A stretch of DNA of 64,000 nucleotides from assembly GCA_029263125.1 (NCBI GenBank), contig JAJCYD010000004.1, positions 1 through 64,000 on the forward strand, read 5' to 3'. The notes under the pieces were generated by a model, which saw only the letters and a program-made list of their open reading frames with translations, did not search any database and was not told where the DNA came from. Origin of the DNA: Solirubrobacteraceae bacterium (GTDB taxonomy: Bacteria; Actinomycetota; Thermoleophilia; Solirubrobacterales; Solirubrobacteraceae). Shown here piece after piece: positions 1-15,583 of this stretch (position 1 is its first letter; each line of letters starts with the position of its first letter). The position numbers and the translations under genes are program-made.

Positions 1-3970
<3,970 letters not shown>

Positions 3971-4009
3971 GGCGAATCCTCTACTCGGGGGTTTGGCCCT
4001 AGGGCCGGC

Positions 4010-4060
4010 GGGGAGCGTCTCCCCTCGTCGTGGCGGTGAGGCCGGATGGCGAGTCCGGCC
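4010..4060 (-). other. Two hairpins in the rpoB-rpoC spacer
   Basis: The 129-bp gap between rpoB and rpoC holds two small inverted repeats: GGGGAG/CTCCCC (4010-4015 and 4019-4024, 3-nt loop) and GGCCGGA/TCCGGCC (4040-4046 and 4054-4060, 7-nt loop). Neither is followed by a T tract. They could act as an RNA processing site or weak attenuator between the two subunit genes. The function is inference only. Confidence 0.4.
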
Positions 4061-4099
4061 CCGCGCGCCTCACGTCATGCGGCGGCGACTGCGGGCGGC

Positions 4100-7651
<3,552 letters not shown>

Positions 7652-7872
7652 GGCAACGACTCCTCAACGGGTCGGGGAGGGATGGTGCTGGGCGTCGGGC
7701 ACCGCGGCCATTGGTCCGACTGGCGCGGACTGCCGAGGATAGCACAGCAAAAGGCGGCCCCCGCCGGGGGGCTGTCGACGCTCACGGACCCCGCCGGAAG
7801 TTCGCGCTATGTGGGCGCGAAACCCAATCGATGGCGGCTGCGACTATCGGTCGACCGGCGAAATGTAGCGCG

Positions 7873-7878
7873 TATCCT
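7873..7878 (+). promoter_or_regulatory. Candidate leaderless -10 (TATCCT) for the VOC gene
   Basis: TATCCT lies 7 nt upstream of the GTG at 7886 and no Shine-Dalgarno sequence is present. Transcription would start at or next to the start codon. Confidence 0.5.
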
Positions 7879-7885
7879 GCTGGCT

Positions 7886-8224
7886 GTGCAGTTTGACCAC
7901 GTCGCACTGCAGGTGCCGGACATCGCCGAGGCGCTGCGCTGGTGGTGCGCGGCGGTCCCCGGGGCGGCGATCCTGTACGCCGACGACAGCTGGGGCCTGC
8001 TCGAGGCCGGCGGCGCGAGGCTCGCGTTCGTCACCGCCGACCAGCATCCCGACCACGTCGCCTTCAAGGTCTCCGGCGCCGAGCTGCGGCGCCTGGCAGC
8101 CGAGCACGACGGCGCCGTCGACGAGCACCGCGACGGAAGCCGCTCGTTCTACCTGCGGGCCCCAGGCAGCCACCGAGTGGAGGTCATCGCCTATCCCGAC
8201 GCGCTGGCCGAGGACGCGGAGTAG
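7886..8224 (+). CDS. VOC (glyoxalase/bleomycin-resistance fold) domain protein
   Basis: A 112-residue single-domain protein of the vicinal-oxygen-chelate superfamily. It opens with FDHVALQVPDIAEALRWW and closes with FYLRAPGSHRVEVI, the paired beta-alpha-beta-beta-beta modules typical of the fold. Candidate metal ligands are the His of FDHVAL, the His of PDHVAF and the Glu of HRVEVI. The substrate cannot be told. The GTG start is chosen because the frame has no closer start matching the domain edge and a -10-like hexamer sits 7 nt upstream. It is divergent from rpoB and convergent with the ABC permease. Confidence 0.8.
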   Translation: MQFDHVALQVPDIAEALRWWCAAVPGAAILYADDSWGLLEAGGARLAFVTADQHPDHVAFKVSGAELRRLAAEHDGAVDEHRDGSRSFYLRAPGSHRVEVIAYPDALAEDAE

Positions 8225-8299
8225 CGCGCGTCTCGGTTGCAGATCAGGCTGAGCCCGGACTACGAGCGGCAGACCGGCCACGGCCTGACGGCCGCGTTT

Positions 8300-9184
8300 C
8301 TACAGGTCGGCGCGCCGGAAGATCCGGTCGGCGACCACGGCGATGGCGACGAGGTAGGCGAGCACGTAGGGATACAGCAGCGGGCCGGCGTCCTGGGCGC
8401 CGCCGAACGGGCCGAGCTGCACGATGACCCCCGTGGCGCCGCGCACGTCGGCGGTCAGGGCGTGCAGGCCGTCCTGGTAGAGCGCTTCGAAGGGCAGCGC
8501 CCACGAGGCGATCGAGGAGATCCGCTCCAGCGACGAGGAGTTCAGCGCCGAGCCGATCTGTCCGATCAGCCCGGCGGCGAGTCCGGCGCCGAAGATCATG
8601 AAGATCGCGATCCCGTTGGCCGTCGAGGACAGCAGCGTGGTGCCCAGCAGCGCGAGAGCCACGACGACGATCACCGCCGCCGACAGCGCGAGCGCCCCGA
8701 ATGCCGGGTTGTCGGGCCAATAGCCCCCGGCGGCGCCCGTCAGAGCGACGGCGGCCGCGTACACGACGCTGACGTAGGCGACGCACAGGGCGCCCGCGGC
8801 CAGGAAGCGCGCGAGCAGCAGCGTCGTGCGCCCGACGGGTCGCACCACCAGCGGCTGAAGCAGGCCGCGCTCGGCGTCGCCGCGCACGGCGTTGAGCGTG
8901 ACGAACACGGCGAGCACCGTGCCGAGGAACAGCGTCACGAACATCGCCAGGCCCAGCAGCGTCGATCCGGTCAGCACCTCCTCCTCGATGTCGACGTCGC
9001 CCGGAACCCCACCGAAGCGCGACACCTCGTCGAACGCCTCGGCGCTGCCGTAGGCGTAGAGCGCGAGGAACGCGAGCGTCAGGATGCCGACCACGACGAG
9101 CACCTTGCGGCGCGCCGTCTCGCGCAGCGCGTAGCCGGCGATGATGCGCAGGTCCATGATCTGCTCGGTGCGCGGGGAGCTCAT
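8300..9184 (-). CDS. ABC-2 type transporter permease
   Basis: A 294-residue integral membrane protein with about six hydrophobic segments and the ABC-2 permease layout: an N-terminal helix after RKVLVVVGI, a large outer loop (FDEVSRFGG to DIEEEV), then membrane helices and the cytoplasmic motif RGDAERGLLQPLVVRPVGRTTLLLAR typical of this family. The start codon overlaps the stop of the upstream ATPase (ATGA at 9181-9184), so the two are translationally coupled. It probably forms an exporter with that ATPase. The substrate is unknown. Confidence 0.88.
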   Translation of the reverse strand: MSSPRTEQIMDLRIIAGYALRETARRKVLVVVGILTLAFLALYAYGSAEAFDEVSRFGGVPGDVDIEEEVLTGSTLLGLAMFVTLFLGTVLAVFVTLNAVRGDAERGLLQPLVVRPVGRTTLLLARFLAAGALCVAYVSVVYAAAVALTGAAGGYWPDNPAFGALALSAAVIVVVALALLGTTLLSSTANGIAIFMIFGAGLAAGLIGQIGSALNSSSLERISSIASWALPFEALYQDGLHALTADVRGATGVIVQLGPFGGAQDAGPLLYPYVLAYLVAIAVVADRIFRRADL

Positions 9185-10023
9185 CCACCGGCGCTGCCAA
9201 CGAGATCCAGGTAGGCGTCCTCCAGCGAGCCCGCGACGACACGCGCGCCGTAGATGCGCTCGCCCTCCCCCACCAGCCGAGCGATCAGCTCTGGGATGTC
9301 CTCGCGCCCGGCGTGAGCGAAGCGCCTGTGACCACTCCCCGTCTCGATCTCCACGCCCCCGGCCTTGACGAGATCCGACGGCGCGCCCTCGGCGATCGTG
9401 CGCCCGCCGTCGACGATCACGACCCGGTCGCAGACGAGCTCGATCTCCGACAGCAGATGGCTGTTGAGCAGGACGGCGACGCCCCGCGCGCGCAGGGCCT
9501 CAAGCAGCTCACGGACCGTGCGCCGGCCGGCGGGGTCAAGCGCGCTCGTCGGCTCGTCGAGCAGCACGATCCCGGGATCGCCGACCAGCGCCTGAGCGAT
9601 GCCCAGGCGCTGCTGCATCCCCTTGGACATCGCCTCGACGCGCCGGCCGCTCGCCGACGCCAGCTCGACGAGCCCGAGCAGGCGCGCGCGTTCGGCGGCG
9701 CCGCCGCCGGAGCGCGCGAGGCGCTGGTGCAGGACGAGCACCTCGTCAGCCGTCGCCCATCCGGGAAAGCGAAACAGCTCGGCCAGATAGCCGGTGCGCG
9801 CCCGCGCCTGCGGGCTCCCGCAGGGCTGGCCGAGCACCTCCACGCGTCCTGCCGTCGGCCGCACGAGGCCGCAGGCGATCTTCGTCAGGGTCGACTTGCC
9901 GGCGCCGTTGGGACCCAGCAGCCCGACGAGCTCGCCGGCGCCGACGCGCAGATCGACGCCGTCGAGCGCCACCGCAGACCCGTAGGTCTTGCGCAGCGCG
10001 GTAGCGATCAGGGCGTCGGACAC
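9181..10023 (-). CDS. ABC transporter ATP-binding protein
   Basis: A 280-residue nucleotide-binding subunit. Walker A GPNGAGKST, signature MSKGMQQRLG, Walker B IVLLDEPTSALD and the switch His in LLNSHLL are all visible. The GTG at 10023 is chosen because the ABC fold starts immediately after it (ALIATALRKTYG); the longer open frame upstream runs antisense through rplL. No good Shine-Dalgarno sequence is seen. It is coupled to the permease by a 4-bp overlap. The pair sits between rplL and rpoB, which are usually adjacent. Confidence 0.9.
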   Translation of the reverse strand: MSDALIATALRKTYGSAVALDGVDLRVGAGELVGLLGPNGAGKSTLTKIACGLVRPTAGRVEVLGQPCGSPQARARTGYLAELFRFPGWATADEVLVLHQRLARSGGGAAERARLLGLVELASASGRRVEAMSKGMQQRLGIAQALVGDPGIVLLDEPTSALDPAGRRTVRELLEALRARGVAVLLNSHLLSEIELVCDRVVIVDGGRTIAEGAPSDLVKAGGVEIETGSGHRRFAHAGREDIPELIARLVGEGERIYGARVVAGSLEDAYLDLVGSAGG

Positions 10024-10133
10024 GGCGTCGCAGGATGACGCAATGACGTCGCGATGGTGCGGCGATCCTGTGCGAATCGCGTGCTGAAATCCGCGCCGAA
10101 CCGGGAACCAGCGCCGAGCGGTGCCTGAATGAC

Positions 10134-10157
10134 GAAGGGCGCCCGTGGGCGCCCTTC
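10134..10157 (-). terminator. Hairpin terminator after rplL
   Basis: A perfect 11-bp stem (GAAGGGCGCCC / GGGCGCCCTTC) with a 2-nt loop lies 32 bp past the rplL stop and before the ABC ATPase gene. It lacks a long T tract, as is common in high-GC actinobacteria. It separates the ribosomal operon from the exporter genes. Confidence 0.7.
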
Positions 10158-10189
10158 GGTCCGGCACAAGCGGCGATGGCCGCGTCGAG

Positions 10190-10573
10190 TTACTTGATCT
10201 CGACGCTCGCGCCGGCCTCTTCGAGCTCCTGCTTGAGCTTGTCGGCCTCGTCCTTGTCGACGCCCTCGCGGACGGCCTTGGGAGCCTCGTCGACGAGTGC
10301 CTTGGCCTCCTTGAGGCCAAGGCTCGTGGCCGCGCGCACGACCTTGATGACCTGGATCTTCTTGTCGCCGGCCGCCGTGAGCACGACGTCGAAGCTCGAC
10401 TGCGCCTCCTCGACCGGTGCGCCGGCATCGCCGCCGCCACCGGCGGCGGGTGCCGCCGCGGCAGCCTGCGCCGAGACGCCGAACTCCTCTTCAAGCGCCT
10501 TGATGCGCTCGCTCAGCTCGAGCACCGAGATGCCCTTGAGCTCCTCGATCCAGTCCGCTGTGGACGTAGCCAT
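10190..10573 (-). CDS. rplL: Large ribosomal subunit protein bL12 (L7/L12)
   Basis: 127 residues, normal length. An N-terminal dimerisation helix ([25 protein letters not shown]) is followed by an Ala/Gly-rich hinge ([17 protein letters not shown]) and the C-terminal factor-binding domain ([20 protein letters not shown], then [14 protein letters not shown]). AAGGAG lies five bases before the ATG. Two bases separate it from rplJ, so both are made from one message and assemble as the L10(L12)n stalk. Confidence 0.98.
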   Translation of the reverse strand: MATSTADWIEELKGISVLELSERIKALEEEFGVSAQAAAAAPAAGGGGDAGAPVEEAQSSFDVVLTAAGDKKIQVIKVVRAATSLGLKEAKALVDEAPKAVREGVDKDEADKLKQELEEAGASVEIK

Positions 10574-10575
10574 GG

Positions 10576-11280
10576 TTACTCCTTCTCGTCGTCAGTGTCA
10601 GATGTGGTGTCGGCGACCGGCTGCGCGGCGGGCTCGGCGGCAGCCTCCGCCTCCGGTGCGGTCTCGCCCTGCGCCTCCGGCTCGGCCTGCGCCGGCTCGT
10701 CGGTCGCCTCGGCCACCGGTTGGGCCGCGGCCAGCGTCGCCGCGACGCCCGCCGGGATCTCGCCGGACTCCTTCTTCTCGGCCACCTGCGAGAGCTGGCG
10801 GGCGAGTCCGGAGATGAGATTGGACAGGCTCGTCACGAGGCCGGTCAGCGGTGACGCGACGATGTTCACGAGCTGGGCGTTGAGCATGTCGCGCGAGGGC
10901 AGCTTGGCGATCGCGGCGATCTGTTCGGCGCCCAGCGACGCACCGTCCATCAGTCCGCCCTTGAACGGCAGCAGCCCCGTCGCCTTGGAGAAGTCCGCGA
11001 CGGCCTTGGCGGCCGTGGCGGCGTCTCCGTTGACGAACGTCAACGCGCTGGGACCTTCCAGCAGGCCGATGAGCGCGCCGGCGCCCGCCTGGTCGGCGGC
11101 CCGCTTGGTGAGCGTGTTCTTGACCACCCGTAGCGTCGCGTCGGCGTCGCGCAGCTTGCCGCGCAGCTCGGCGGCCTGGGCGACGGTCATGCCGCGGTAG
11201 TCGACGGCGAAGATCGCCGCGGACTGGTCGATGTCGGCGGCGATCTCGTCGATCACCGCAGTTTTTTGCTCTCGGTTCAT
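10576..11280 (-). CDS. rplJ: Large ribosomal subunit protein uL10 with acidic C-terminal tail
   Basis: The base of the ribosomal stalk. The first ~175 residues match L10 ([43 protein letters not shown]). The remaining ~55-60 residues are a low-complexity Glu/Ala/Pro tail ending TSDTDDEKE, making the protein 234 residues instead of the usual ~170. GAGGAGG sits four bases before the ATG. The 67-bp gap to rplA is short for a full L10-binding autoregulatory leader. Confidence 0.96.
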   Translation of the reverse strand: MNREQKTAVIDEIAADIDQSAAIFAVDYRGMTVAQAAELRGKLRDADATLRVVKNTLTKRAADQAGAGALIGLLEGPSALTFVNGDAATAAKAVADFSKATGLLPFKGGLMDGASLGAEQIAAIAKLPSRDMLNAQLVNIVASPLTGLVTSLSNLISGLARQLSQVAEKKESGEIPAGVAATLAAAQPVAEATDEPAQAEPEAQGETAPEAEAAAEPAAQPVADTTSDTDDEKE

Positions 11281-11347
11281 CTGCCTCCTCGCCGGGACTT
11301 CTCGCCGTCAGGCGTGCCCGGGGTCTGCGGTGGCCTCGATGGAACGC

Positions 11348-12076
11348 TCAGGCGGCGGTCGCCGGGGCGCTCTCCTCGAGGATGTCGCGAGTACGGGACG
11401 GGTCGACCTTCACGCCGGGGCCCATGGTGCAGGCCAGCGTGATGGTCTGCAGGTAGCGGCCCTTCGCGCCGGCGGGCTTCGCGCGGATCAGCTCATCGAT
11501 GATCGCGGCGTAGTTCTCCAGCAGCTGACGCTCGGTGAACTCCTTCTTGCCAATCGCCAGATGGACGTTGGCGGTGCGATCGGTGCGGTACTCGACCTTG
11601 CCGGCCTTGGACTCCGCGATCGCCTTGCGCACGTCCATCGTCACCGTCCCGACCTTCGGGTTGGGCATCTTGCCCTGTGGCCCGAGGACGCGGCCGAGGC
11701 GGCCGACGACCGGCATCAGGTCGGGGGTGGCGATGGCGACGTCGAAGTCGGTGAAGCCGTCCTCGACGCGCTTGGCGAGGTCCTCGGCGCCGACGACGTC
11801 CGCGCCGGCCTCCTCGGCCTCCTTGGCCTTGTCGCCCTGCGCGAAGACCGCGATGCGAACCTCCTTGCCCAGGCCGTTGGGCAGCGCGATCGTGCCGCGC
11901 AGCTGCTCGTCGGCGTGGCGCACGTTGAGGCCCGTGCGGACATGCAGTTCGACGGTCTCGTTGAACTTCGGACCGGGCAGCGACTTCAGCAGCTCGATCG
12001 CCGCAGCGGGCTCGTGCTCGCGCTCGCGATCGACCTGCCCGCGCGCGGCCAGAAACGTCTTGCCGTGCTTAGACAA
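11348..12076 (-). CDS. rplA: Large ribosomal subunit protein uL1
   Basis: 242 residues, typical. It starts [10 protein letters not shown], and the RNA-binding and C-terminal motifs [21 protein letters not shown] and [21 protein letters not shown] are intact. The start is TTG at 12076, inside the end of rplK (8-bp overlap); the usual AKHGK start aligns there. It binds 23S rRNA at the exit-site stalk and can repress the L11 operon mRNA in other bacteria. Confidence 0.97.
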   Translation of the reverse strand: MSKHGKTFLAARGQVDREREHEPAAAIELLKSLPGPKFNETVELHVRTGLNVRHADEQLRGTIALPNGLGKEVRIAVFAQGDKAKEAEEAGADVVGAEDLAKRVEDGFTDFDVAIATPDLMPVVGRLGRVLGPQGKMPNPKVGTVTMDVRKAIAESKAGKVEYRTDRTANVHLAIGKKEFTERQLLENYAAIIDELIRAKPAGAKGRYLQTITLACTMGPGVKVDPSRTRDILEESAPATAA

Positions 12077-12491
12077 CGTCGACCCCCATGCTTCGTGCGG
12101 TGCCCGCGATGATCTTCGACGCCTGATCGAGGTCGTTGGCGCTGAGGTCGGCGAACTTGCGCTCGGCGATCTCGCGCACCTGGGCCTGGGAGATCTTGCC
12201 GACCTTGACGCGGTGCGGCTCGCTGGAGCCGGACTCGATGCCGATCGCCTGCTTGATCAGCACGGCGGCGGGCGGCGTCTTGGTGATGAAGGTGAACGAG
12301 CGATCCTCATAGACGGTGATGACGACGGGGATCGTCGTGCCGGCATCGCCCTGGGTCTGCGCGTTGAACGCCTTGCAGAACTCCATGATGTTGATGCCGT
12401 GCTGGCCCAGGGCGGGACCGACCGGCGGAGCCGGGCTGGCCTGGCCACCCACGGCCTGCAGCTTGATCTTGGTGAGGACGTTCTTTGCCAT
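12069..12491 (-). CDS. rplK: Large ribosomal subunit protein uL11
   Basis: 140 residues. It has the conserved proline-rich N-terminal sequence ([18 protein letters not shown]) that contacts the GTPase centre and thiopeptide antibiotics, and the C-terminal rRNA-binding helix region (SMGVDVV). The start ATG directly abuts the nusG stop codon, and the 3' end overlaps rplA, so it belongs to the secE-nusG-rplKA run. Confidence 0.98.
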   Translation of the reverse strand: MAKNVLTKIKLQAVGGQASPAPPVGPALGQHGINIMEFCKAFNAQTQGDAGTTIPVVITVYEDRSFTFITKTPPAAVLIKQAIGIESGSSEPHRVKVGKISQAQVREIAERKFADLSANDLDQASKIIAGTARSMGVDVV

Positions 12492-13016
12492 TTAGAGTTT
12501 CTTGACCTGGTCGAAGCCGACTTCGACCGGAGTCTCGCGGCCGAAGATTGACACAAGCACCTTCAAGCGAGCCGCGTCCTCGTTGATCTCCGAGATCTCC
12601 CCGGAGAAGTCCGACAGCGGACCGGACACGACCTTCACCGATTCGCCGATCGTGAAGCTCGCCTTCTTGATGCGATCCTTGATGACGATATCGCGATGCA
12701 GCAGACGGTCGACCTCGGCTTGGGTCAGCGGGACCGGCTCGTTGGACGCGCCGACGAAGCCGGTGACCCCGGGCGTGCCCTTCACCAGGCCCCAGGAGTC
12801 CTCGTTGAGCTCCATGTTGACGAGCACGTAGCCGGGCATCGTGCGCTTCTCGACGGTGACCTTCTGGTTGTCCTTCATCTCCGAGACGGACTCGGTCGGC
12901 ACGACGACCTGACGGACGTTGCGCTTCTGGTTCAGCGAGACCACGCGGTGCTCAAGGTTCTGCTTGACCTTGTTCTCGTGGCCTGAATAGGTGTTTACGA
13001 CGTACCAGCGAAACAT
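12492..13016 (-). CDS. nusG: Transcription termination/antitermination factor NusG
   Basis: 174 residues from the ATG at 13016. The NGN domain begins FRWYVVNTYSGHENKVK and contains MPGYVLVNMEL. A KOW domain begins near FTIGESVKVVSGPLSDFSG and ends VEVGFDQVKKL. An upstream in-frame extension is Arg/Pro-rich and unlike NusG, so the shorter start is used. It lies between secE and rplK, the usual order. Confidence 0.97.
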   Translation of the reverse strand: MFRWYVVNTYSGHENKVKQNLEHRVVSLNQKRNVRQVVVPTESVSEMKDNQKVTVEKRTMPGYVLVNMELNEDSWGLVKGTPGVTGFVGASNEPVPLTQAEVDRLLHRDIVIKDRIKKASFTIGESVKVVSGPLSDFSGEISEINEDAARLKVLVSIFGRETPVEVGFDQVKKL

Positions 13017-13039
13017 GAATGCTCTCGAGTGATCGGGGG

Positions 13040-13501
13040 CTAAAGGATGAAGTCGACGATGCGCTGAGCGATGACGTCGGACAGGCCGAGAAACGCTCCG
13101 GCGATCACGACGAAACCGAGGACGACCGCGGTTGCCTGCCCGACCTGGCGGCGGTCCGGCCACTGGACGCGCTGAAGCTCCGCCGAGCACGCGCGCAGGA
13201 AGGGCACGATCCGCGCGACGCCCGACCGCTTGACGGCGGCGGGCTCGGCGAGGTTGCCCTCGTCCTCGTCGGAGGGCGCGTCGTCGAGCTGCTCGTCGCC
13301 CACACCCTCGTCGTCGTCGGGCTCCTCGTCGAAGTCCACTCGCGGCGACTGCGTGCCGAGGTCGTCCGGGGGCGCTCCGTCGGCGAGCGAGGGATCGATG
13401 ATCGGATCGTCGATCGAGCGATCGTCGCCGAGCTGTCCGGCATCGCTGCCGGACTGCTTGCGCTGCTTGCGGTCTTTTGCGCGCTGGCGGTTTCGGGCCA
13501 T
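13040..13501 (-). CDS. secE: Preprotein translocase subunit SecE with acidic N-terminal extension
   Basis: 153 residues, more than twice the usual actinobacterial core. The C-terminal ~65 residues are SecE: an amphipathic helix (VPFLRACSAELQRVQWPDRRQVGQATAVVL) followed by one membrane helix. In front lies ~85 residues of low-complexity acidic sequence rich in Asp/Glu (for example DEEPDDDEGVGDEQLDD) after a basic start (MARNRQRAKDRKQRK). The extension is probably disordered and cytoplasmic, with no known function. Confidence 0.93.
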   Translation of the reverse strand: MARNRQRAKDRKQRKQSGSDAGQLGDDRSIDDPIIDPSLADGAPPDDLGTQSPRVDFDEEPDDDEGVGDEQLDDAPSDEDEGNLAEPAAVKRSGVARIVPFLRACSAELQRVQWPDRRQVGQATAVVLGFVVIAGAFLGLSDVIAQRIVDFIL

Positions 13502-13523
13502 GAGATGCGGTGCTGTGAAGCCT

Positions 13524-13688
13524 TTACCGGGTCTCCCGGTGGCTCGTGTGGTGCTTGCACCACTTGCAGTACTTGCGCAGCCCGATGCGATCCGGGTTGT
13601 TGCGCTTGCTCTTATTGGTCATGTAGTTGCGACGCTTGCAATCCTCGCAGGCGAGGGTCACAGCGATACGCACGTCTCCGCGGGCCAT
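13524..13688 (-). CDS. rpmG: Large ribosomal subunit protein bL33
   Basis: 54 residues from the ATG at 13688, with GGAG eight bases upstream. It is the zinc-binding (C+) form: CEDC near residues 12-15 and CKWC near 43-46. A longer in-frame start exists but adds residues not seen in bL33. It is the first gene of the translation/transcription run in this window. Confidence 0.96.
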   Translation of the reverse strand: MARGDVRIAVTLACEDCKRRNYMTNKSKRNNPDRIGLRKYCKWCKHHTSHRETR

Positions 13689-13760
13689 TGCGCGCTCCGT
13701 GACGGCAAGAGGACAGAAAAACGACCTGCGCAAGGCAGGTCTGCCGCGCAGTCTAGCGCG

Positions 13761-14636
13761 TCATGCTCGCGCGCTGGCCTGCGGGTCCAGGCGGGTCATC
13801 TCGACCGCCGCGTCGAGCTTGGAGGTGGCCCCGCCCTGATAGACGCCGCGCACCGGCGGGACGTCGCCGTAGAAGCGGCCATGGCCGATCTTCACGTGGC
13901 GCTCGCCGGCCAGCCGGCGGTTCGTCGGGTCGGCCCCGACCCACACCGGTTCGCCGCGCCCGTTCTCGCCCGGGAGGAGCGCCTCCAGCCACGCATGGGT
14001 CTCGACCTCGACGGAGTCGTCGCCGCCGTCGGCGGGGGCGGCCCACAGGTAGCCGGAGACGTACCGCGCCGCGATGCCGTTGCGGCGCAACAGGATCAGC
14101 GCGAGATGCACGTAGTCCTGGCAGACGCCCGCGCCGGCCTCGAGGAACTCCTGGACCGTCGAGCCGACGTAGGTCGCGCCCTTGCGGTACTCGTAGCGGT
14201 CAGGGATCAGGTCGCACAGGCCCTGCACGGTCGCCAGCGGCGTCTGGCCGCGCGCGGCCGAGCACAGCTCGTCGAGCGTGCCGCCCTCGGGCTCGTCGAG
14301 CGCGGGCAGCAGGAACTCTCCCGCGGCCTCCGCGTAGGCCTCGGTGTCCAGCGCCGGCCACGGCACGTCGGGTGGCTCGGAGGGCTCAGCCGTCACGACG
14401 CGGGCGCGAACGTCGATCGTGAGCTTCTCGTGCGGGCGCACGATGCCGAACTCGAGCACCTCGGTGCCGAAGTAGTCCGAGTGGCGCCCGACGCGCGCCT
14501 CGGGATCGATCCGCACGGTGAAGTCGTCGCAGCGCTGTCCCGACGTCGTCGCCGGGCGCACGCGCAGCGCGTTGAGGTTGTCGGACACCGGCGCGTCGTA
14601 GACGTACTCGGTGCGGAAGCGGATCTGAAAGTGCAT
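13761..14636 (-). CDS. Transglutaminase-like cysteine protease family protein
   Basis: 291 residues. An N-terminal beta domain (MHFQIRFRTEYVYDAPVSDN) is followed by the transglutaminase-like core with a complete triad: Cys in GVCQDYVHLAL, His in VETHAWLEALLP and Asp in VGADPTNRR. No signal peptide, so it is probably cytoplasmic. It is the last gene of a three-gene set with alpha-E and circularly permuted ATP-grasp genes, a grouping known in many bacteria and proposed to make and hydrolyse a peptide-like product. Fourteen bases separate it from alpha-E. Confidence 0.9.
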   Translation of the reverse strand: MHFQIRFRTEYVYDAPVSDNLNALRVRPATTSGQRCDDFTVRIDPEARVGRHSDYFGTEVLEFGIVRPHEKLTIDVRARVVTAEPSEPPDVPWPALDTEAYAEAAGEFLLPALDEPEGGTLDELCSAARGQTPLATVQGLCDLIPDRYEYRKGATYVGSTVQEFLEAGAGVCQDYVHLALILLRRNGIAARYVSGYLWAAPADGGDDSVEVETHAWLEALLPGENGRGEPVWVGADPTNRRLAGERHVKIGHGRFYGDVPPVRGVYQGGATSKLDAAVEMTRLDPQASARA

Positions 14637-14650
14637 ATGGGCGTCCTCGA

Positions 14651-15583
14651 CTATGCGGCTCGGGCGCCGCCGAAGTATCGCTGGGCGATGTCGCCGTCGA
14701 CGAGCCCCAGCTCGCGCTGGACCTCATGGCAGGTGACGCGCATGTCGGCGTCCGTCTCGGCGCTGCGACGGAACTCCAGGTCGGCGCTCAACCGGCTGAG
14801 GCGCAGGATCGGCTCCGAGGCGCGCGGCCGGGAGTCGGCCGTGCGCAGCGACGCGTTGACGGCGTCGACCGACGCCGCAACCGAGTCCGGGTAGTTGCGC
14901 TCGAAGAGCAAGAAGCGCGCGACGGGCTTGGCGTGCGCCGGCGCCGGCACCGCGCGCCGGTAGGCCTGAAAGCCGCCGACGGCCTGCAGCAGCGCGAGCG
15001 CCTGACCGTCGGCCTGGTTGCCGTCGGGCACGTCGGGCAGGGCGACGCGCAGCATGCGCAGGACCATGTCTCCCGCCTCGATGCGACCGCCGGCGAGCAG
15101 GAAGGCGCTTGCCTCGTCGCGCAGCATCGTCCGCGCGGTCAGGCCCCAGAACAGCGCAGAGCGCTCGCGGACGTGCTGGTAGATGTCGTAGTGGCCCGTC
15201 TTGTCGCGCGGCACGAACTCGCCGCCGCGCAGGCGCAGGTGCGTCGTGTTGATCGCCTCCCACATCTCGGCCGAGATGACGTCGCGGACGGCAGACGCCC
15301 CCTCGCGCGCCCGCATCACGCACGCCACGACCGACGCCGGGTTGTCCGGGTCGTGGGTCAGGGCGTCGAGCACGGCGTCGCGACCGTCTGAGACCTCGCG
15401 GTCGCGGCGCCCGCCCATGATGTGCATGAGCGACTCCCACGACAGGGTGGTCGCGGAGATCTGGCCCTCGGGTCGTCCCTGGAGGTCGGCCTGGAAGACA
15501 CCCTCCAGCAGCCGTGCGGTGTGCTCCGCACGCGCGAGGTTGCGCCCCAGCCAGAAGAGCTCCTGGGCTATCCGGGCGAGCAT
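14651..15583 (-). CDS. Alpha-E domain protein (DUF403)
   Basis: 310 residues, all-helical, matching the alpha-E family: MLARIAQELFWLGRNLARAEHTARLLEGVF at the start, then WESLMHIMG and NPASVVACVMRAREGASAVRDVIS. The family partners circularly permuted ATP-grasp enzymes. The ATG at 15583 lies 16 bases inside the end of the ATP-grasp gene, just after its CAG-repeat tract, with no Shine-Dalgarno sequence, so translation is probably coupled. Confidence 0.9.
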   Translation of the reverse strand: MLARIAQELFWLGRNLARAEHTARLLEGVFQADLQGRPEGQISATTLSWESLMHIMGGRRDREVSDGRDAVLDALTHDPDNPASVVACVMRAREGASAVRDVISAEMWEAINTTHLRLRGGEFVPRDKTGHYDIYQHVRERSALFWGLTARTMLRDEASAFLLAGGRIEAGDMVLRMLRVALPDVPDGNQADGQALALLQAVGGFQAYRRAVPAPAHAKPVARFLLFERNYPDSVAASVDAVNASLRTADSRPRASEPILRLSRLSADLEFRRSAETDADMRVTCHEVQRELGLVDGDIAQRYFGGARAA

